A DNA stretch of 52,767 nt from Eubacteriales bacterium (GTDB lineage: Bacteria > Bacillota > Clostridia > Lachnospirales > Lachnospiraceae): assembly GCA_030524135.1 (NCBI GenBank), contig JAUNHA010000013.1, forward strand, positions 1 through 52,767. The letters run 5' to 3'. Each line of letters opens with the position of its first letter. Within the stretch, counting starts at the first letter, position 1. A model generated the notes under the pieces. The model was not told where the DNA came from. It saw only the letters and a list, made by a program, of their open reading frames with translations, and did no database searches. The translations under genes were made by a program, and so were the position numbers. Below are positions 43,679 through 52,658 of the stretch, one piece after another.

Positions 43679-44302
43679 GGATCAATTCACGGTCTCATCC
43701 GAGGCCGACCGAAAAAGGTTGACGTCGATATGCAGGACAACTACGTTTCAACTCACGGCCTCGGATGAGGCCGACCGGCAATGGGCGGATGGAAAACCGA
43801 TCAGGTCATGTTTCAACTCACGTCCTCGGATGAGACCGACCAACAATATTTTTTCCGTCATACGCAGCTATACTGTTTCAACTCACGTCCTCGGATGAGA
43901 CCGACCCGGATAAGATGGTCGGAACCGAAGACGGGCTGATGTTTCAACTCACGTCCTCGGATGAGACCGACCGCTTTCATCTCATACATAGACCTTAACA
44001 GAGTAGTTTCAACTCACGTCCTCGGATGAGACCGACCCTGTTCAGTTTTCTAAGCCAACAGTCAAATTCAGTGTTTCAACTCACGTCCTCGGATGAGACC
44101 GACCGCGTTGTGCATCGTATATAACTAAGTATATAACTGTTTCAACTCACGTCCTCGGATGAGACCGACCGACGGAGGTAGACCCGAAGTATTTCCTATC
44201 CCAAGTTTCAACTCACGTCCTCGGATGAGACCGACCGATACGGTTTGGCGAAAACCTGCTTGATCTCTCTGTTTCAACTCACGTCCTCGGATGAGACCGA
44301 CC
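43679..44302 (-). CRISPR. Type I-C CRISPR array, 10 repeats and 9 spacers
   Basis: The 32-base repeat on the minus strand begins GGTCGGTCTCATCCGAGGAC and ends GTGAGTTGAAAC. Repeat starts on the plus strand: 43679, 43745, 43810, 43875, 43941, 44006, 44073, 44139, 44205, 44271. Spacers are 33-35 bases. The eight repeats nearest cas2 are identical. The next (43745) has two changes that give a perfect 6-bp stem (GGCCTC/GAGGCC). The last (43679) is degenerate, with its hairpin core inverted. Degeneration at the far end places the leader at 44303-44472, next to cas2. Length and the handle ending TTGAAAC agree with type I-C. Confidence 0.97.
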
Positions 44303-44472
44303 GGCAAAATCTTACAATAATATTTAAGATTTCACCACACAATTTGCTAATTTTGTCAATTTTTCTATTATTAATTTTGGCAATAAACGCATAATAAACT
44401 ATTTTAATCTTTATTTCCGATAAAATCTCAGTGCGAATCTCCCATATATTTATGTACACTTTCTATTCGCAC
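44303..44472 (-). promoter_or_regulatory. CRISPR leader
   Basis: An AT-rich, gene-free stretch of 170 bases between cas2 and the first repeat, on the side where repeats are identical. A 9-bp inverted repeat (AGTGCGAAT at 44430-44438, ATTCGCACT at 44465-44473) begins at the cas2 stop codon. TTGACA near the middle could be part of an array promoter, but I see no well-spaced -10. Confidence 0.7.
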
Positions 44473-44763
44473 TTAAAACAGTAAAGGTTCTGATACATCA
44501 AATCCCGGTTTTGCACCTATATGCTCAACCTTATTTTTATATTTATCTCCCAAGTTATAAAACCTTAAACTATCCTTGTCTTTATCAATAATCATTTCCG
44601 GTATCTCCTTTATTTGACGATATTTTACAAGATCAACCTGACATTCAAATACAGAATTTTGCACTCGTTGCCCATAATTTACACACTGTTTAGCCACCTT
44701 TCGCAACCGTCTGCGCCCATCAGATGTCTCAGTATTGACATCATAAGTAATCAAAATCAGCAT
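44473..44763 (-). CDS. cas2: CRISPR-associated endonuclease Cas2
   Basis: A 96-residue protein. It starts MLILITYDVNTETSDGRRRL, with the conserved Asp at the end of the first strand. It continues KVAKQCVNYGQRVQNSVFEC and LRFYNLGDKYKNKVEHIGAK. The ferredoxin-like fold and length are typical for type I-C. Cas2 bridges two Cas1 dimers in the spacer-integration complex. Here its partner gene is broken, so Cas2 should have no adaptation role. It lies 8 bases after the cas1 remnant and next to the leader. Confidence 0.95.
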   Translation of the reverse strand: MLILITYDVNTETSDGRRRLRKVAKQCVNYGQRVQNSVFECQVDLVKYRQIKEIPEMIIDKDKDSLRFYNLGDKYKNKVEHIGAKPGFDVSEPLLF

Positions 44764-44771
44764 ATTACATC

Positions 44772-45804
44772 CTACTTCCAGAAAAAAGGCGGATATTCAT
44801 CTAAATCTCCTCTTAGACAACGTGCAAGAAGCATTGCCTGTACATGCGGTATTAATCCCCATTCCACTTTTTCATTTAAAAAGGGATGTGTAATCAATTC
44901 CTGCTTTCGCTCCTGCCACGCACTTAAGAACACGCTTCTTCCCTTTTCGTTTAAGACAACTGCTCCGCTCTCTGTTTTTATAAAAATCATCCGCGTTTAC
45001 AATTCGTTTATTAATCAATGTCAGAACAAACCGGTCCGCCAAAACGCCTCTCAGTTTCTCCATTAAATCCAACGCAAGAGAAATACGTCCCGGTCTGTCG
45101 GCATGAAAAAATCCCACATATGCATCCAAACCCACTGCTTCTAGCGCCGCTCCGCACATTCCTGCAAGCAAACTATACGCAAAAGAAAGCAATGCATTAA
45201 CATTATCAAGCGGAGGCCGCTTATTTCTTCCCTGAAAAGCAAATTCCTCTTTTTGTTGCAAAATCAATTCATCAAGAACAGAAAAGTATACGGATGCTGC
45301 CTCACCTTCAAGACCTAAAAGTGTTTTGCTGTTGTCGCATTCCCGAATCATTTAAAGACTTTGCTGCAAAATATTTGATTTTAACTTTATGCGTTCCACA
45401 TCAATACGCAATGGGTAATCTCTGATGGCTCTTTCTAGAATCCATCTGGAGTTATATACTTTTCCCAGAATAAAGTTTCTCGCCAACCTGATACTTCCTT
45501 CCGGATGTTCGCTCACTTTATACTGTTGTTTCCTCAGTGTCACATTCCCCCGTACTTCACCGGTGACCCGCGCCAGGAATCATCCATTTCCCGACATAAA
45601 AGTCAGCTCAATATTTCTCTGCGCACAAGCTCCCATCAAGGCCGGACTGGCCCCTGTATATCCAAATGATACAATCCCCTGAATATTATGTAGCGGAATC
45701 CCTCCAATTTCCTCCTGTTTTTCAGAAATGACTACATTTTCACCATCCAAAGAAAGCTATCTGTTTTTACCTGTAACATATAGAGTATTCAACAGTTGCT
45801 TCAT
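44772..45804 (-). pseudogene. cas1: cas1, inactivated by three stops and one frameshift
   Basis: Translating from the ATG at 45804, which overlaps the cas4 stop (ATGA), gives a clear type I-C Cas1. TAG replaces codon 16 (45757-45759, between KNR and LSLDG). TGA replaces codon 75 (45580-45582, between GNG and FLARV, where Arg is expected). TAA replaces codon 151 (45352-45354, between LQQSL and MIREC). An extra T in a T5 run (44982-44986 on the plus strand) shifts the frame after NADDF; the other frame continues IKTESGAVVLNEKGRSVFLS to the end. The total of 1,033 bases is one more than a 343-codon gene, as expected for a single insertion. The region keeps recognisable active-site blocks (LEGEAASVYF, GFFHADRPGRISLALDLMEK), so the loss is recent. 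Confidence 0.95.
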
Positions 45805-46469
45805 GGATTTATTCTCCCTTCATAAATCCTTCCGGATATGTATTCCTTTACAGATATATTTTTATTTAATACAGGCAAACAAATATCCTTCAGTGAACAT
45901 GCATTACAGCTTTTCTTCCACTTAACTTTTGGGGTATATCTCTGTTCATAATACTTATGCATTTCCCCAAACATGTTTTTGACTTTTTGACGTAATTCTG
46001 GATTAAATTCTATTCTTTCACGTCTTCTGATCTCTCCGTAGAAAATATAGCCAAATGCAACCTCACAACACAACATTTCTTCCAAACATAATGCCTGTGC
46101 TGTCAACTGCAGTGCATCTGCATCATGCGATTTCGGGCTTCCCCTTTTATATTCTATTGGAAACACACTATATTTTCCATCTCTTCCAGAAATTGAAATC
46201 CCATCCTCAGATCGATGAAATTCTACCACGTCACACTCGCCACTAATACCAATTTCGCGTGAATGTATAGGCATCGCCCGCACAATAATCAGATCCCCTC
46301 TTTTTTCTTTAATCGAGATATCATGAGCCTTTTCGTGGAGTATTCTTCCTTCCAGAGTTTTTACATTTTCCTGCCATTGCAATTCAATATAAGCCAATGC
46401 CCATTGCCTGCGGCAAAAAGCAAAATGCTGTATTCCGGATAGCTGAAGGAAATCATCTTCGCCGTACAC
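45801..46469 (-). CDS. cas4: CRISPR-associated exonuclease Cas4
   Basis: A 222-residue RecB-like nuclease with an iron-sulfur cluster. The first cluster Cys is in HFAFCRRQWALAYIEL; the remaining three are in CNACSLKDICLP near the end. The nuclease core shows GECDVVEFH and FPIEYKRGSPK. Cas4 trims pre-spacers and checks the PAM during acquisition in I-C systems, in complex with Cas1. The start is a GTG at 46469. With cas1 dead its usual role is gone, yet the frame is intact, which again suggests recent loss of cas1. It overlaps cas1 by 4 bases. Confidence 0.95.
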   Translation of the reverse strand: MYGEDDFLQLSGIQHFAFCRRQWALAYIELQWQENVKTLEGRILHEKAHDISIKEKRGDLIIVRAMPIHSREIGISGECDVVEFHRSEDGISISGRDGKYSVFPIEYKRGSPKSHDADALQLTAQALCLEEMLCCEVAFGYIFYGEIRRRERIEFNPELRQKVKNMFGEMHKYYEQRYTPKVKWKKSCNACSLKDICLPVLNKNISVKEYISGRIYEGRINP

Positions 46470-46484
46470 TCTTTCAACCCCGCT

Positions 46485-47330
46485 TTAAAGTATTTCAGGC
46501 TCTACGCATCCATCTGCTTTCCATTCAATTTCGTAATCTTCAAAAGATGTCGGACGAGCTATCTTTTTAATGTGAAATCCTCTCTGCAGCTCTCCACTGG
46601 AAATAGCCGGTGTTTTTTCCTTATGCTGCCACCAATACATTCTGCATACTTCCATACTTCCTTCAGGTCTTGCAGAAGATGCATCATTTTCAAATAATGT
46701 TCGAAGAGCTTCCTTTAAAAGTTCTGCATCTTCTTGTGAAAAGCCTGTTTTCTCTGCCAATTGTACATTGACACTTCCCATGATCTTATATACGCCATAA
46801 CCAATGCGATGTTTTGTTCCCATCGTATCTGAAGCTTTGCTTTCTTTACCTGCCTCACTATTGACACTTTTCGTGATTTGCATACTGATAACATCAACCG
46901 GAGACAAGCTTACAGCCTGATGAATAGAGACCGGACCACGTACGCCGAATGAAACCTCTTCACCCTTAAATGCGAATACCTGTCCAAAACTTCTAACATC
47001 TATCCATTCCTCACAGGCAATCTTTGCGCAAAGATCGCGATTTGCCTTTTTCTTCTTTGCAATCTCTTCTTTTAATTTAAGACACCCATCAGCTCTATCC
47101 TTCAGGCTTCCGTAACCATCGTCAGCCCTATCATCCGACTGTACAAATATTGTTTGTCCAAGATCCTGCAAACGGTTTCTAATCTTACGTTTAATACAAA
47201 CATCAGAAATTTCTCCATACCCATTCAGGCTAATTCTTGGACGGTTTCCATTTAAAGGATCGCCATTTGGATTAGCATTACAAACACTTACAAATAATGC
47301 AAAATCAATCTTTCCCTTTAACTCACTCAT
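46485..47330 (-). CDS. cas7c: Cas7 (Csd2), type I-C Cascade backbone
   Basis: A 281-residue RAMP protein, MSELKGKIDFALFVSVCNAN then PNGDPLNGNRPRISLNGYGE, with EVSFGVRGPVSIHQAVSLSP and IGYGVYKIMGSVNVQLAEKT. This is the Csd2 family, which polymerises along the crRNA spacer to form the effector backbone. It lies directly between cas8c (adjacent) and cas4 (15 bases). No damage is visible. Confidence 0.96.
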   Translation of the reverse strand: MSELKGKIDFALFVSVCNANPNGDPLNGNRPRISLNGYGEISDVCIKRKIRNRLQDLGQTIFVQSDDRADDGYGSLKDRADGCLKLKEEIAKKKKANRDLCAKIACEEWIDVRSFGQVFAFKGEEVSFGVRGPVSIHQAVSLSPVDVISMQITKSVNSEAGKESKASDTMGTKHRIGYGVYKIMGSVNVQLAEKTGFSQEDAELLKEALRTLFENDASSARPEGSMEVCRMYWWQHKEKTPAISSGELQRGFHIKKIARPTSFEDYEIEWKADGCVEPEIL

Positions 47331-49304
47331 TTATGCTTCCTCCATTTCTTTTGTCTTATAATTTTTGAATTCAAATGACTGACTATGAAATCCCAAAAGA
47401 TATCGCCCATCCAATGGATCATTATCCATAAAACTATCAACCTCAAATAATTGGCAAATACTGTCAATTATATTTTCATAATACTTTCGTTCATTCACAT
47501 TTAATTTATTTAAATAAGGCTGAATACTTTCTTCAATCAATTGCCATGTTTCAAAAGGTCTCCGTGCAAATACACTCATATAGCGTTTTGCATTCGTTAT
47601 CCTGCCACCATCTCCCTCTTTATCAAATGTCCGGTATTCAATCCTGTCTGCAACTGCCAATAACCTTCCATACAAATAATTTCTATCCGTGCAATTCGTA
47701 TTCAATGCCACGTTCCAATCCTCCTTATATATTTCATATCTGTGTTTTTTTACAAAAGAACATGCCAATGACAGCACACGTTCCCAATTATAACGTTTTG
47801 CGTACGACTGCGGAGAGGATGCCTTGTTTACAGCAATCTGAACAAGGTCATAGTGAATATTTCTCTTATCCCAAATACACGGAAGCAACCTCCTGCTTAT
47901 TTCTGCATACAGGCGTTTTCCATTTTTATCTCGTATTCTTAATGTCTTAACTGTATCAGCATCTCCCGATTCCGTTCCGTAGAGAATATCCGCAATTTCT
48001 TTTATTCCCGGTATTCCATAATACTGAATTCTTCTTCCATTTTTAAATTTTTCCTGTATCCATCCACCATGTTCATGCCAGTTTTGTATGTTCTCCAGAT
48101 ATCTCGTTGCTTCCAGCTGTTTATATTCTATCATTGATACCCGTCCTGACGTGGCAGCATCAAATGCCATTAATAGCATTCTAGATGTAAAATCTACTTG
48201 CCGCTTATACCCCACCATTGCTTGATAGAGTTGCTTTGCTGTAACCATGTTTTCATCTGATACAATGTTTCTTTCATTGCTCTCTTCTATTTCAGTGTAT
48301 TCGTCTTCCCCCCAATCATCCTCAGCACTTGTCTCTTCCTCTGTTTTATCCATGGAACTGATTTTTTCAGTATCTTCATCCCATTCAGGTAACCTGGCCA
48401 TCGACGTTTCCCATGAAACCATCTCCAACGTATCAAAACTATGCCCTTGTTTTCGAATAATCCATTTTAACGCATTGTGTATCTTTTGCGAAGTTTCACT
48501 TCCAATAGAAAACGCTTCTTCCTTAGAAACAAATCTTCCCCTAAAGGTAAAATTAGTACTATCATTTGATGAGATCAATTTTGCGCCATCTCCCTCATTT
48601 CGGATTTTTTTAGAATGAAGGTATGTTGGATATTCCATTCGTCCCGTCAAATAATCCAGCTCTTTTTTCTGATTCATAAAGCTGTAATAATCAATAAAAG
48701 CCTGATGCAAAGTTTGATCTTTCCAACATGTTTCTTCCAAAATATAATCTGTCAATTTCTGTCTTATAACAAATCTGATAAACACTTTTTCCTGTGGTAT
48801 ATTTTGTATTTTTACATTCTCATCTAACTTTCCATCTCCATCAAGAACAAGAATTTTACTACTTACCAGATCTTCAAACAAACACCTTTTCTTCAAATAA
48901 TAATAAACTGCATCAACTTTTTTATGTGTATAATTCGACAAATGCCACTGTTCCAAAGCACAAATGTAAAGATCATAGCTCTCTTCTGATCCATAACCTG
49001 TGAGATACTGCAAATTATCACACAAAGGATGGGGTGCTTTTCCTGCTGTCCTGCTTCCGGATTTTTCTGTTACCGGTATAATTGTCATCTTGTCATCTTC
49101 GGCAACTATTGATGCACTCAGAAAATTCCCGTCAGAATCAATTATAACCTCTAGCTGTGCAGTCACCGTTGTATGAAACGGCGGCAGCAACACATATGGG
49201 ATACGTTCTATTTTTCCATTATGCTTATACTCCTTATATTGAATCTGACCCGCTATCTCACTATTTCTTTCGTACAGATTCAGTAATTCTTCTGCCCAGC
49301 TCAA
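47331..49304 (-). CDS. cas8c: Cas8c (Csd1), large subunit of type I-C Cascade
   Basis: A 657-residue protein of the Csd1 family: MSWAEELLNLYERNSEIAGQ, RIPYVLLPPFHTTVTAQLEV, then DNLQYLTGYGSEESYDLYIC, and NKLNVNERKYYENIIDSICQ near the C-terminus. In type I-C it recognises the PAM and, by internal translation, also supplies the Cas11-like small subunit. An acidic insert (EDDWGEDEYTEIEESNE) precedes the C-terminal helical part that would correspond to Cas11c; an internal start near there (47331-47900 region) was not located with certainty. The ATG overlaps the cas5c stop. Confidence 0.95.
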   Translation of the reverse strand: MSWAEELLNLYERNSEIAGQIQYKEYKHNGKIERIPYVLLPPFHTTVTAQLEVIIDSDGNFLSASIVAEDDKMTIIPVTEKSGSRTAGKAPHPLCDNLQYLTGYGSEESYDLYICALEQWHLSNYTHKKVDAVYYYLKKRCLFEDLVSSKILVLDGDGKLDENVKIQNIPQEKVFIRFVIRQKLTDYILEETCWKDQTLHQAFIDYYSFMNQKKELDYLTGRMEYPTYLHSKKIRNEGDGAKLISSNDSTNFTFRGRFVSKEEAFSIGSETSQKIHNALKWIIRKQGHSFDTLEMVSWETSMARLPEWDEDTEKISSMDKTEEETSAEDDWGEDEYTEIEESNERNIVSDENMVTAKQLYQAMVGYKRQVDFTSRMLLMAFDAATSGRVSMIEYKQLEATRYLENIQNWHEHGGWIQEKFKNGRRIQYYGIPGIKEIADILYGTESGDADTVKTLRIRDKNGKRLYAEISRRLLPCIWDKRNIHYDLVQIAVNKASSPQSYAKRYNWERVLSLACSFVKKHRYEIYKEDWNVALNTNCTDRNYLYGRLLAVADRIEYRTFDKEGDGGRITNAKRYMSVFARRPFETWQLIEESIQPYLNKLNVNERKYYENIIDSICQLFEVDSFMDNDPLDGRYLLGFHSQSFEFKNYKTKEMEEA

Positions 49305-50038
49305 ACACCCACCCCCTCTTCTGTAAATTCCTTCAGCCCCGAAAAATTATCCTTTCCAAATTTTTTAACACTCATTTCTCTAATGAAACGTTTTTCCGTA
49401 CAGTCTTCCGGCCTGATAAATTCAATAAAACCACCTTTCTTCATTACCGGCCTCCAGAAATTCACCGTCATCTTACCTTTTTCTTCTGGCAAAACAGCTT
49501 CATCTGCATAGGTGATTCCGTGATACATAAAGCCATAGGAAACTTCGCCGGGCATATCATCATAATAACTAGGGCCTTCTCCAAATGTACATGCTTTAAC
49601 AAATGCCTGGCATTCCCGTGTTCCTAAAAAAACATCCCTGCGCCCCCCTCGCTTTGCCATTCTCATCGCAATGTTATGATGCTTATTTTCGTTTCGGTCT
49701 CCTTCCAGTTCAGGATGATTGTAGTTCCATTCAAAGTGTGCTCTTACCTGATAACTTACTTCTTTTAAATATGTATAGTAAGCAAGTTCATTTCCACCAT
49801 TATAGGAAAGCGGACGTACGCTCTTTGTTTCAGTTTGTATTGGCTTCATTACGCGAACTGCGTCTATAATCCACATAAACGTTGGCTTCCAATAAACGCT
49901 TTCCATAATCCCTTTCAATGCCTCATATGTCGGAATATGATAACTGGATTTTTCTCCCCCAACCCGGGTAACTGGATCTGCAAACAGCGCCTCTTTTCCG
50001 TATACTTCAAATTCTACCGTGTTTCTATATTTATCCAC
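49301..50038 (-). CDS. cas5c: Cas5c (Cas5d), crRNA-processing subunit
   Basis: A 245-residue RAMP protein: NTVEFEVYGKEALFADPVTR, ALKGIMESVYWKPTFMWIID, and NENKHHNIAMRMAKRGGRRD. In type I-C, which lacks Cas6, this protein cuts the pre-crRNA at the base of the repeat hairpin; Tyr, Lys and His form the active site in the Bacillus halodurans enzyme. A Tyr in the SVYW region and the KHH block are visible here. It stays bound to the 5' handle of the crRNA. It should therefore also process the repeat-like unit at 52659-52689 if that is transcribed. Confidence 0.95.
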   Translation of the reverse strand: MDKYRNTVEFEVYGKEALFADPVTRVGGEKSSYHIPTYEALKGIMESVYWKPTFMWIIDAVRVMKPIQTETKSVRPLSYNGGNELAYYTYLKEVSYQVRAHFEWNYNHPELEGDRNENKHHNIAMRMAKRGGRRDVFLGTRECQAFVKACTFGEGPSYYDDMPGEVSYGFMYHGITYADEAVLPEEKGKMTVNFWRPVMKKGGFIEFIRPEDCTEKRFIREMSVKKFGKDNFSGLKEFTEEGVGV

Positions 50039-50055
50039 AAGTTCACCTCCATCCC

Positions 50056-52494
50056 TTAAAAATTCAAAAATTGTTTTTTAGCCCGATCCAAAATTCCTTT
50101 TTTTAGATCATAAAAGTCCATATTCAAAATTAATATCCCTTTATCACTGATACTATGAAGTGCGTTTTTTAATTTTTCTTTTTTATAACACGAAATCCCT
50201 ACAGTATAACGCTGCAGTATCTGTAAGGCAGCTCTTTGTTCTGCCGGTGAAGTATACGCATTCTCCAATTTTGCAATCTGTTCTTTTGCTATATCATTGT
50301 ATGGAATAATCACTGATATATCAGCATTTTCAGAAATCACCTCGAACTTTTCTCCTGCAGTTTGAAACGCTTGTTTCAAAGTCCGTTTAGGCATTTTTTT
50401 CCCATATCGTCTTTCATACCTAAACGCTGCCAGATCGTTCTCCCCTAGCAGGTTTACCAAATTCGTCTCTAACTCCGGAACAGGAAATTTCGTTGTCGCC
50501 ATATCGAATTTATGAAAATAAAGTTCATAATAACGTTTAATCGAAGACTGTGATGTCAATCCCCCCTGAAACGCTTCCGGTTCCCGCTCATATTCATACA
50601 ATAATCTTTCACATGCAGACTGTGCCCGGCGGATTTCGCCTAATTTATCTACATTTTCAGCCTCATGCGACAACTTTACAATAAATACTTTCCCCATACC
50701 TTCCAGTTCCTTATGACGGTTACACCTTCCGGCAGCCTGAATCACATTATCTAATCCAGCCAAAGAGCGAATCACGCACGCAAAAGAAAAATCCACTCCT
50801 GCTTCAACCAGTTGTGTACTGACACAAATAACAGGTCTTTTTTGTTCTAAATCCCGTTTCAAAGCCTCTAATTCATCAGATTGATGTTCCGGACACATAT
50901 TTCTGCTTAAATGATAAAGCGCTTTATTATCCACGCATTCTTCCAATGCCTCATATAAATCATATGCCGTTTTTCTGGTATTCACAATTACTAATACCGA
51001 TCCATAAGTTCTGAATGAATCTAAAACAAAATCTTTCAAATTCTCAATCGACATGCCTCCAATTTCTGAACCTGTCCGATCTACTATCTCCACTCTGCGA
51101 AAAACTTCTTGATATTTTTTAGCTTCCCCTGACATTTCTTCACAATTTAATAAATTGTTTTCTCGAAGCCGGGCTAGAGACGGCTGGGTTGCAGAACAAA
51201 GGACCACTGTCGTATTACAGAAAAGTGTGAGGAAATTAACTGCAAGATTGAACAATTCTATACACGATACAGGAATGGCTTGTACTTCATCAAAAACCAT
51301 TACCGAATTACATAAATTATACATTCTTCTTATATTGGTCTTTTGTCCTGAAAACAACGAGTTCAATATTTGCACCGCTGACGTAACAACAATTAGAGAA
51401 TCTCCCCAATTTTCAGTCAATTTTCTATATTCTTCTTCACTCGCTTCATTTTCATATTGAACATTGCAATGATGCTCCAGAATATATTTCGAATTTCCAA
51501 CAGCTTTTCTGATCTCCTTGGCATTTTGTATCAAAATAGAGTTGTAAGGAGCTGCATAAAAAATTCTTTGTTTTTCATATTTCTGAGCATGATATAATGC
51601 AAATCGCAAACTGCTTAGCGTCTTCCCTGCTCCCGTAGGTACTGTAAGCCAATAACAACTTTCTGATTTCTGTGCCATCTGGTAACACCGCTTTGATATC
51701 TCGTTTCTATATTGATTCAATTTGCTTGCTTTCCCCGAGGCATTTAGCCTTTGCATATAGAGCTCATAGCTTTGAATCATATCTTTCCAGACAGCATCTC
51801 TTGTTTCCTGAGAAATTCCTTCCGGTAATGGAAGGCCATTTGAAAAACAAGCTGTATCAGTCCAATCACTATCGATTAATATCGATAAAAGAACTCTTTG
51901 ATACATTCCCTGATAAAACTCCAACCCATCCTTTACAGCATATTTATTCAACTCTACCTCAATGTCATCATAAACTGCCTTAAGATCCCTGCTCGCAGCT
52001 TTCATAAGATTTATGATTTCACTTTTATTATATAACTGGAAAAAAGCATCTGTTACCTCTTCAATTTCCGGATTGCCTTCTCTTCGTTTATCAGACAGTG
52101 TTTGACCTGTTTCCAAGTTTATACAATCGTACAGTCCATGATGTGAATACACCATAGTACCTACCACTTTCGAAACCAAACGATTTCCAGCCGTATTCTC
52201 TATAATAAGGCCACCTGCTGAAGAATGATCAATAAACCTTTTCGAAACTGCGTCGCCAAATTCCATAATCTCTTTCATATATGCCTGAAACTCCGAACAG
52301 AGCTTGCCGCAATCATGCAGCAGCGAAGCGATGCACACTATATTTATCAGCATTTTTAGGGGGCAGTTTTTTTTAGCCAGATACCTTACATTTTCTAAAT
52401 GAAATAACAACGGCTGTATTTCTTTTGTCTGAGGATTTATATGACCTGTATAGGAGATTTTATTTGTCACACTAGTTATGTACCCGCTCACCAT
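50056..52494 (-). CDS. cas3: Cas3 nuclease-helicase (HD plus SF2 helicase)
   Basis: An 812-residue fusion. The HD nuclease at the N-terminus shows FHLENVRYL, LLHDCGKLCSEFQAYMKE, DHSSAGGLI and VYSHHGLYDC. The helicase follows: TVPTGAGKTLSSLRFALYHA (Walker A), MVFDEVQAIP (a DEVQ variant of the DExH box), VVLCSATQPSLA (motif III) and IQAAGRCNRHKE (motif VI). All metal and ATP residues look intact. Cas3 is recruited to target-bound Cascade and degrades the DNA. AAAGGGGGTGTA precedes the ATG. It is the first gene of the operon, with a sigma-A-like promoter at 52540-52568. Confidence 0.96.
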   Translation of the reverse strand: MVSGYITSVTNKISYTGHINPQTKEIQPLLFHLENVRYLAKKNCPLKMLINIVCIASLLHDCGKLCSEFQAYMKEIMEFGDAVSKRFIDHSSAGGLIIENTAGNRLVSKVVGTMVYSHHGLYDCINLETGQTLSDKRREGNPEIEEVTDAFFQLYNKSEIINLMKAASRDLKAVYDDIEVELNKYAVKDGLEFYQGMYQRVLLSILIDSDWTDTACFSNGLPLPEGISQETRDAVWKDMIQSYELYMQRLNASGKASKLNQYRNEISKRCYQMAQKSESCYWLTVPTGAGKTLSSLRFALYHAQKYEKQRIFYAAPYNSILIQNAKEIRKAVGNSKYILEHHCNVQYENEASEEEYRKLTENWGDSLIVVTSAVQILNSLFSGQKTNIRRMYNLCNSVMVFDEVQAIPVSCIELFNLAVNFLTLFCNTTVVLCSATQPSLARLRENNLLNCEEMSGEAKKYQEVFRRVEIVDRTGSEIGGMSIENLKDFVLDSFRTYGSVLVIVNTRKTAYDLYEALEECVDNKALYHLSRNMCPEHQSDELEALKRDLEQKRPVICVSTQLVEAGVDFSFACVIRSLAGLDNVIQAAGRCNRHKELEGMGKVFIVKLSHEAENVDKLGEIRRAQSACERLLYEYEREPEAFQGGLTSQSSIKRYYELYFHKFDMATTKFPVPELETNLVNLLGENDLAAFRYERRYGKKMPKRTLKQAFQTAGEKFEVISENADISVIIPYNDIAKEQIAKLENAYTSPAEQRAALQILQRYTVGISCYKKEKLKNALHSISDKGILILNMDFYDLKKGILDRAKKQFLNF

Positions 52495-52539
52495 TACACC
52501 CCCTTTTCCAACTTCAATACATTTTTATCTGATACCCCT

Positions 52540-52568
52540 ATGTTAGCTTGTTTATAGTTTCTTGTCAA
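52540..52568 (-). promoter_or_regulatory. cas operon promoter
   Basis: On the minus strand a perfect TTGACA (complement of 52563-52568) and TAACAT (complement of 52540-52545) are separated by 17 bases, about 45 bases before the cas3 start. The stretch immediately upstream of the -35 box holds the 11-base match to the repeat-like unit's spacer. Confidence 0.7.
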
Positions 52569-52574
52569 TATTAT

Positions 52575-52585
52575 ATAGTAACATA
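52575..52585 (-). promoter_or_regulatory. Seed-match target upstream of the cas3 -35 box
   Basis: Minus strand ATGTTACTATA, six bases upstream of TTGACA, is identical to plus-strand 52690-52700, which directly follows the handle of the repeat-like unit. The three minus-strand bases before it are TTT, close to the TTC motif favoured by type I-C effectors. The match is 11 bases, extending to 12 if the last handle base is counted. Confidence 0.5.
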
Positions 52586-52658
52586 AATATTTTTAATTAA
52601 TGAGCTTTCTTAAGAAGTTCTTGTCTGATTTTTTTATATATGTTACCCTATTAGTGTC

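Noticed and set aside
44872-45351. A separate 159-residue Cas1-like gene
   Set aside because: It is the middle segment of the broken cas1; the start codon shown is an internal Met directly after a nonsense codon.
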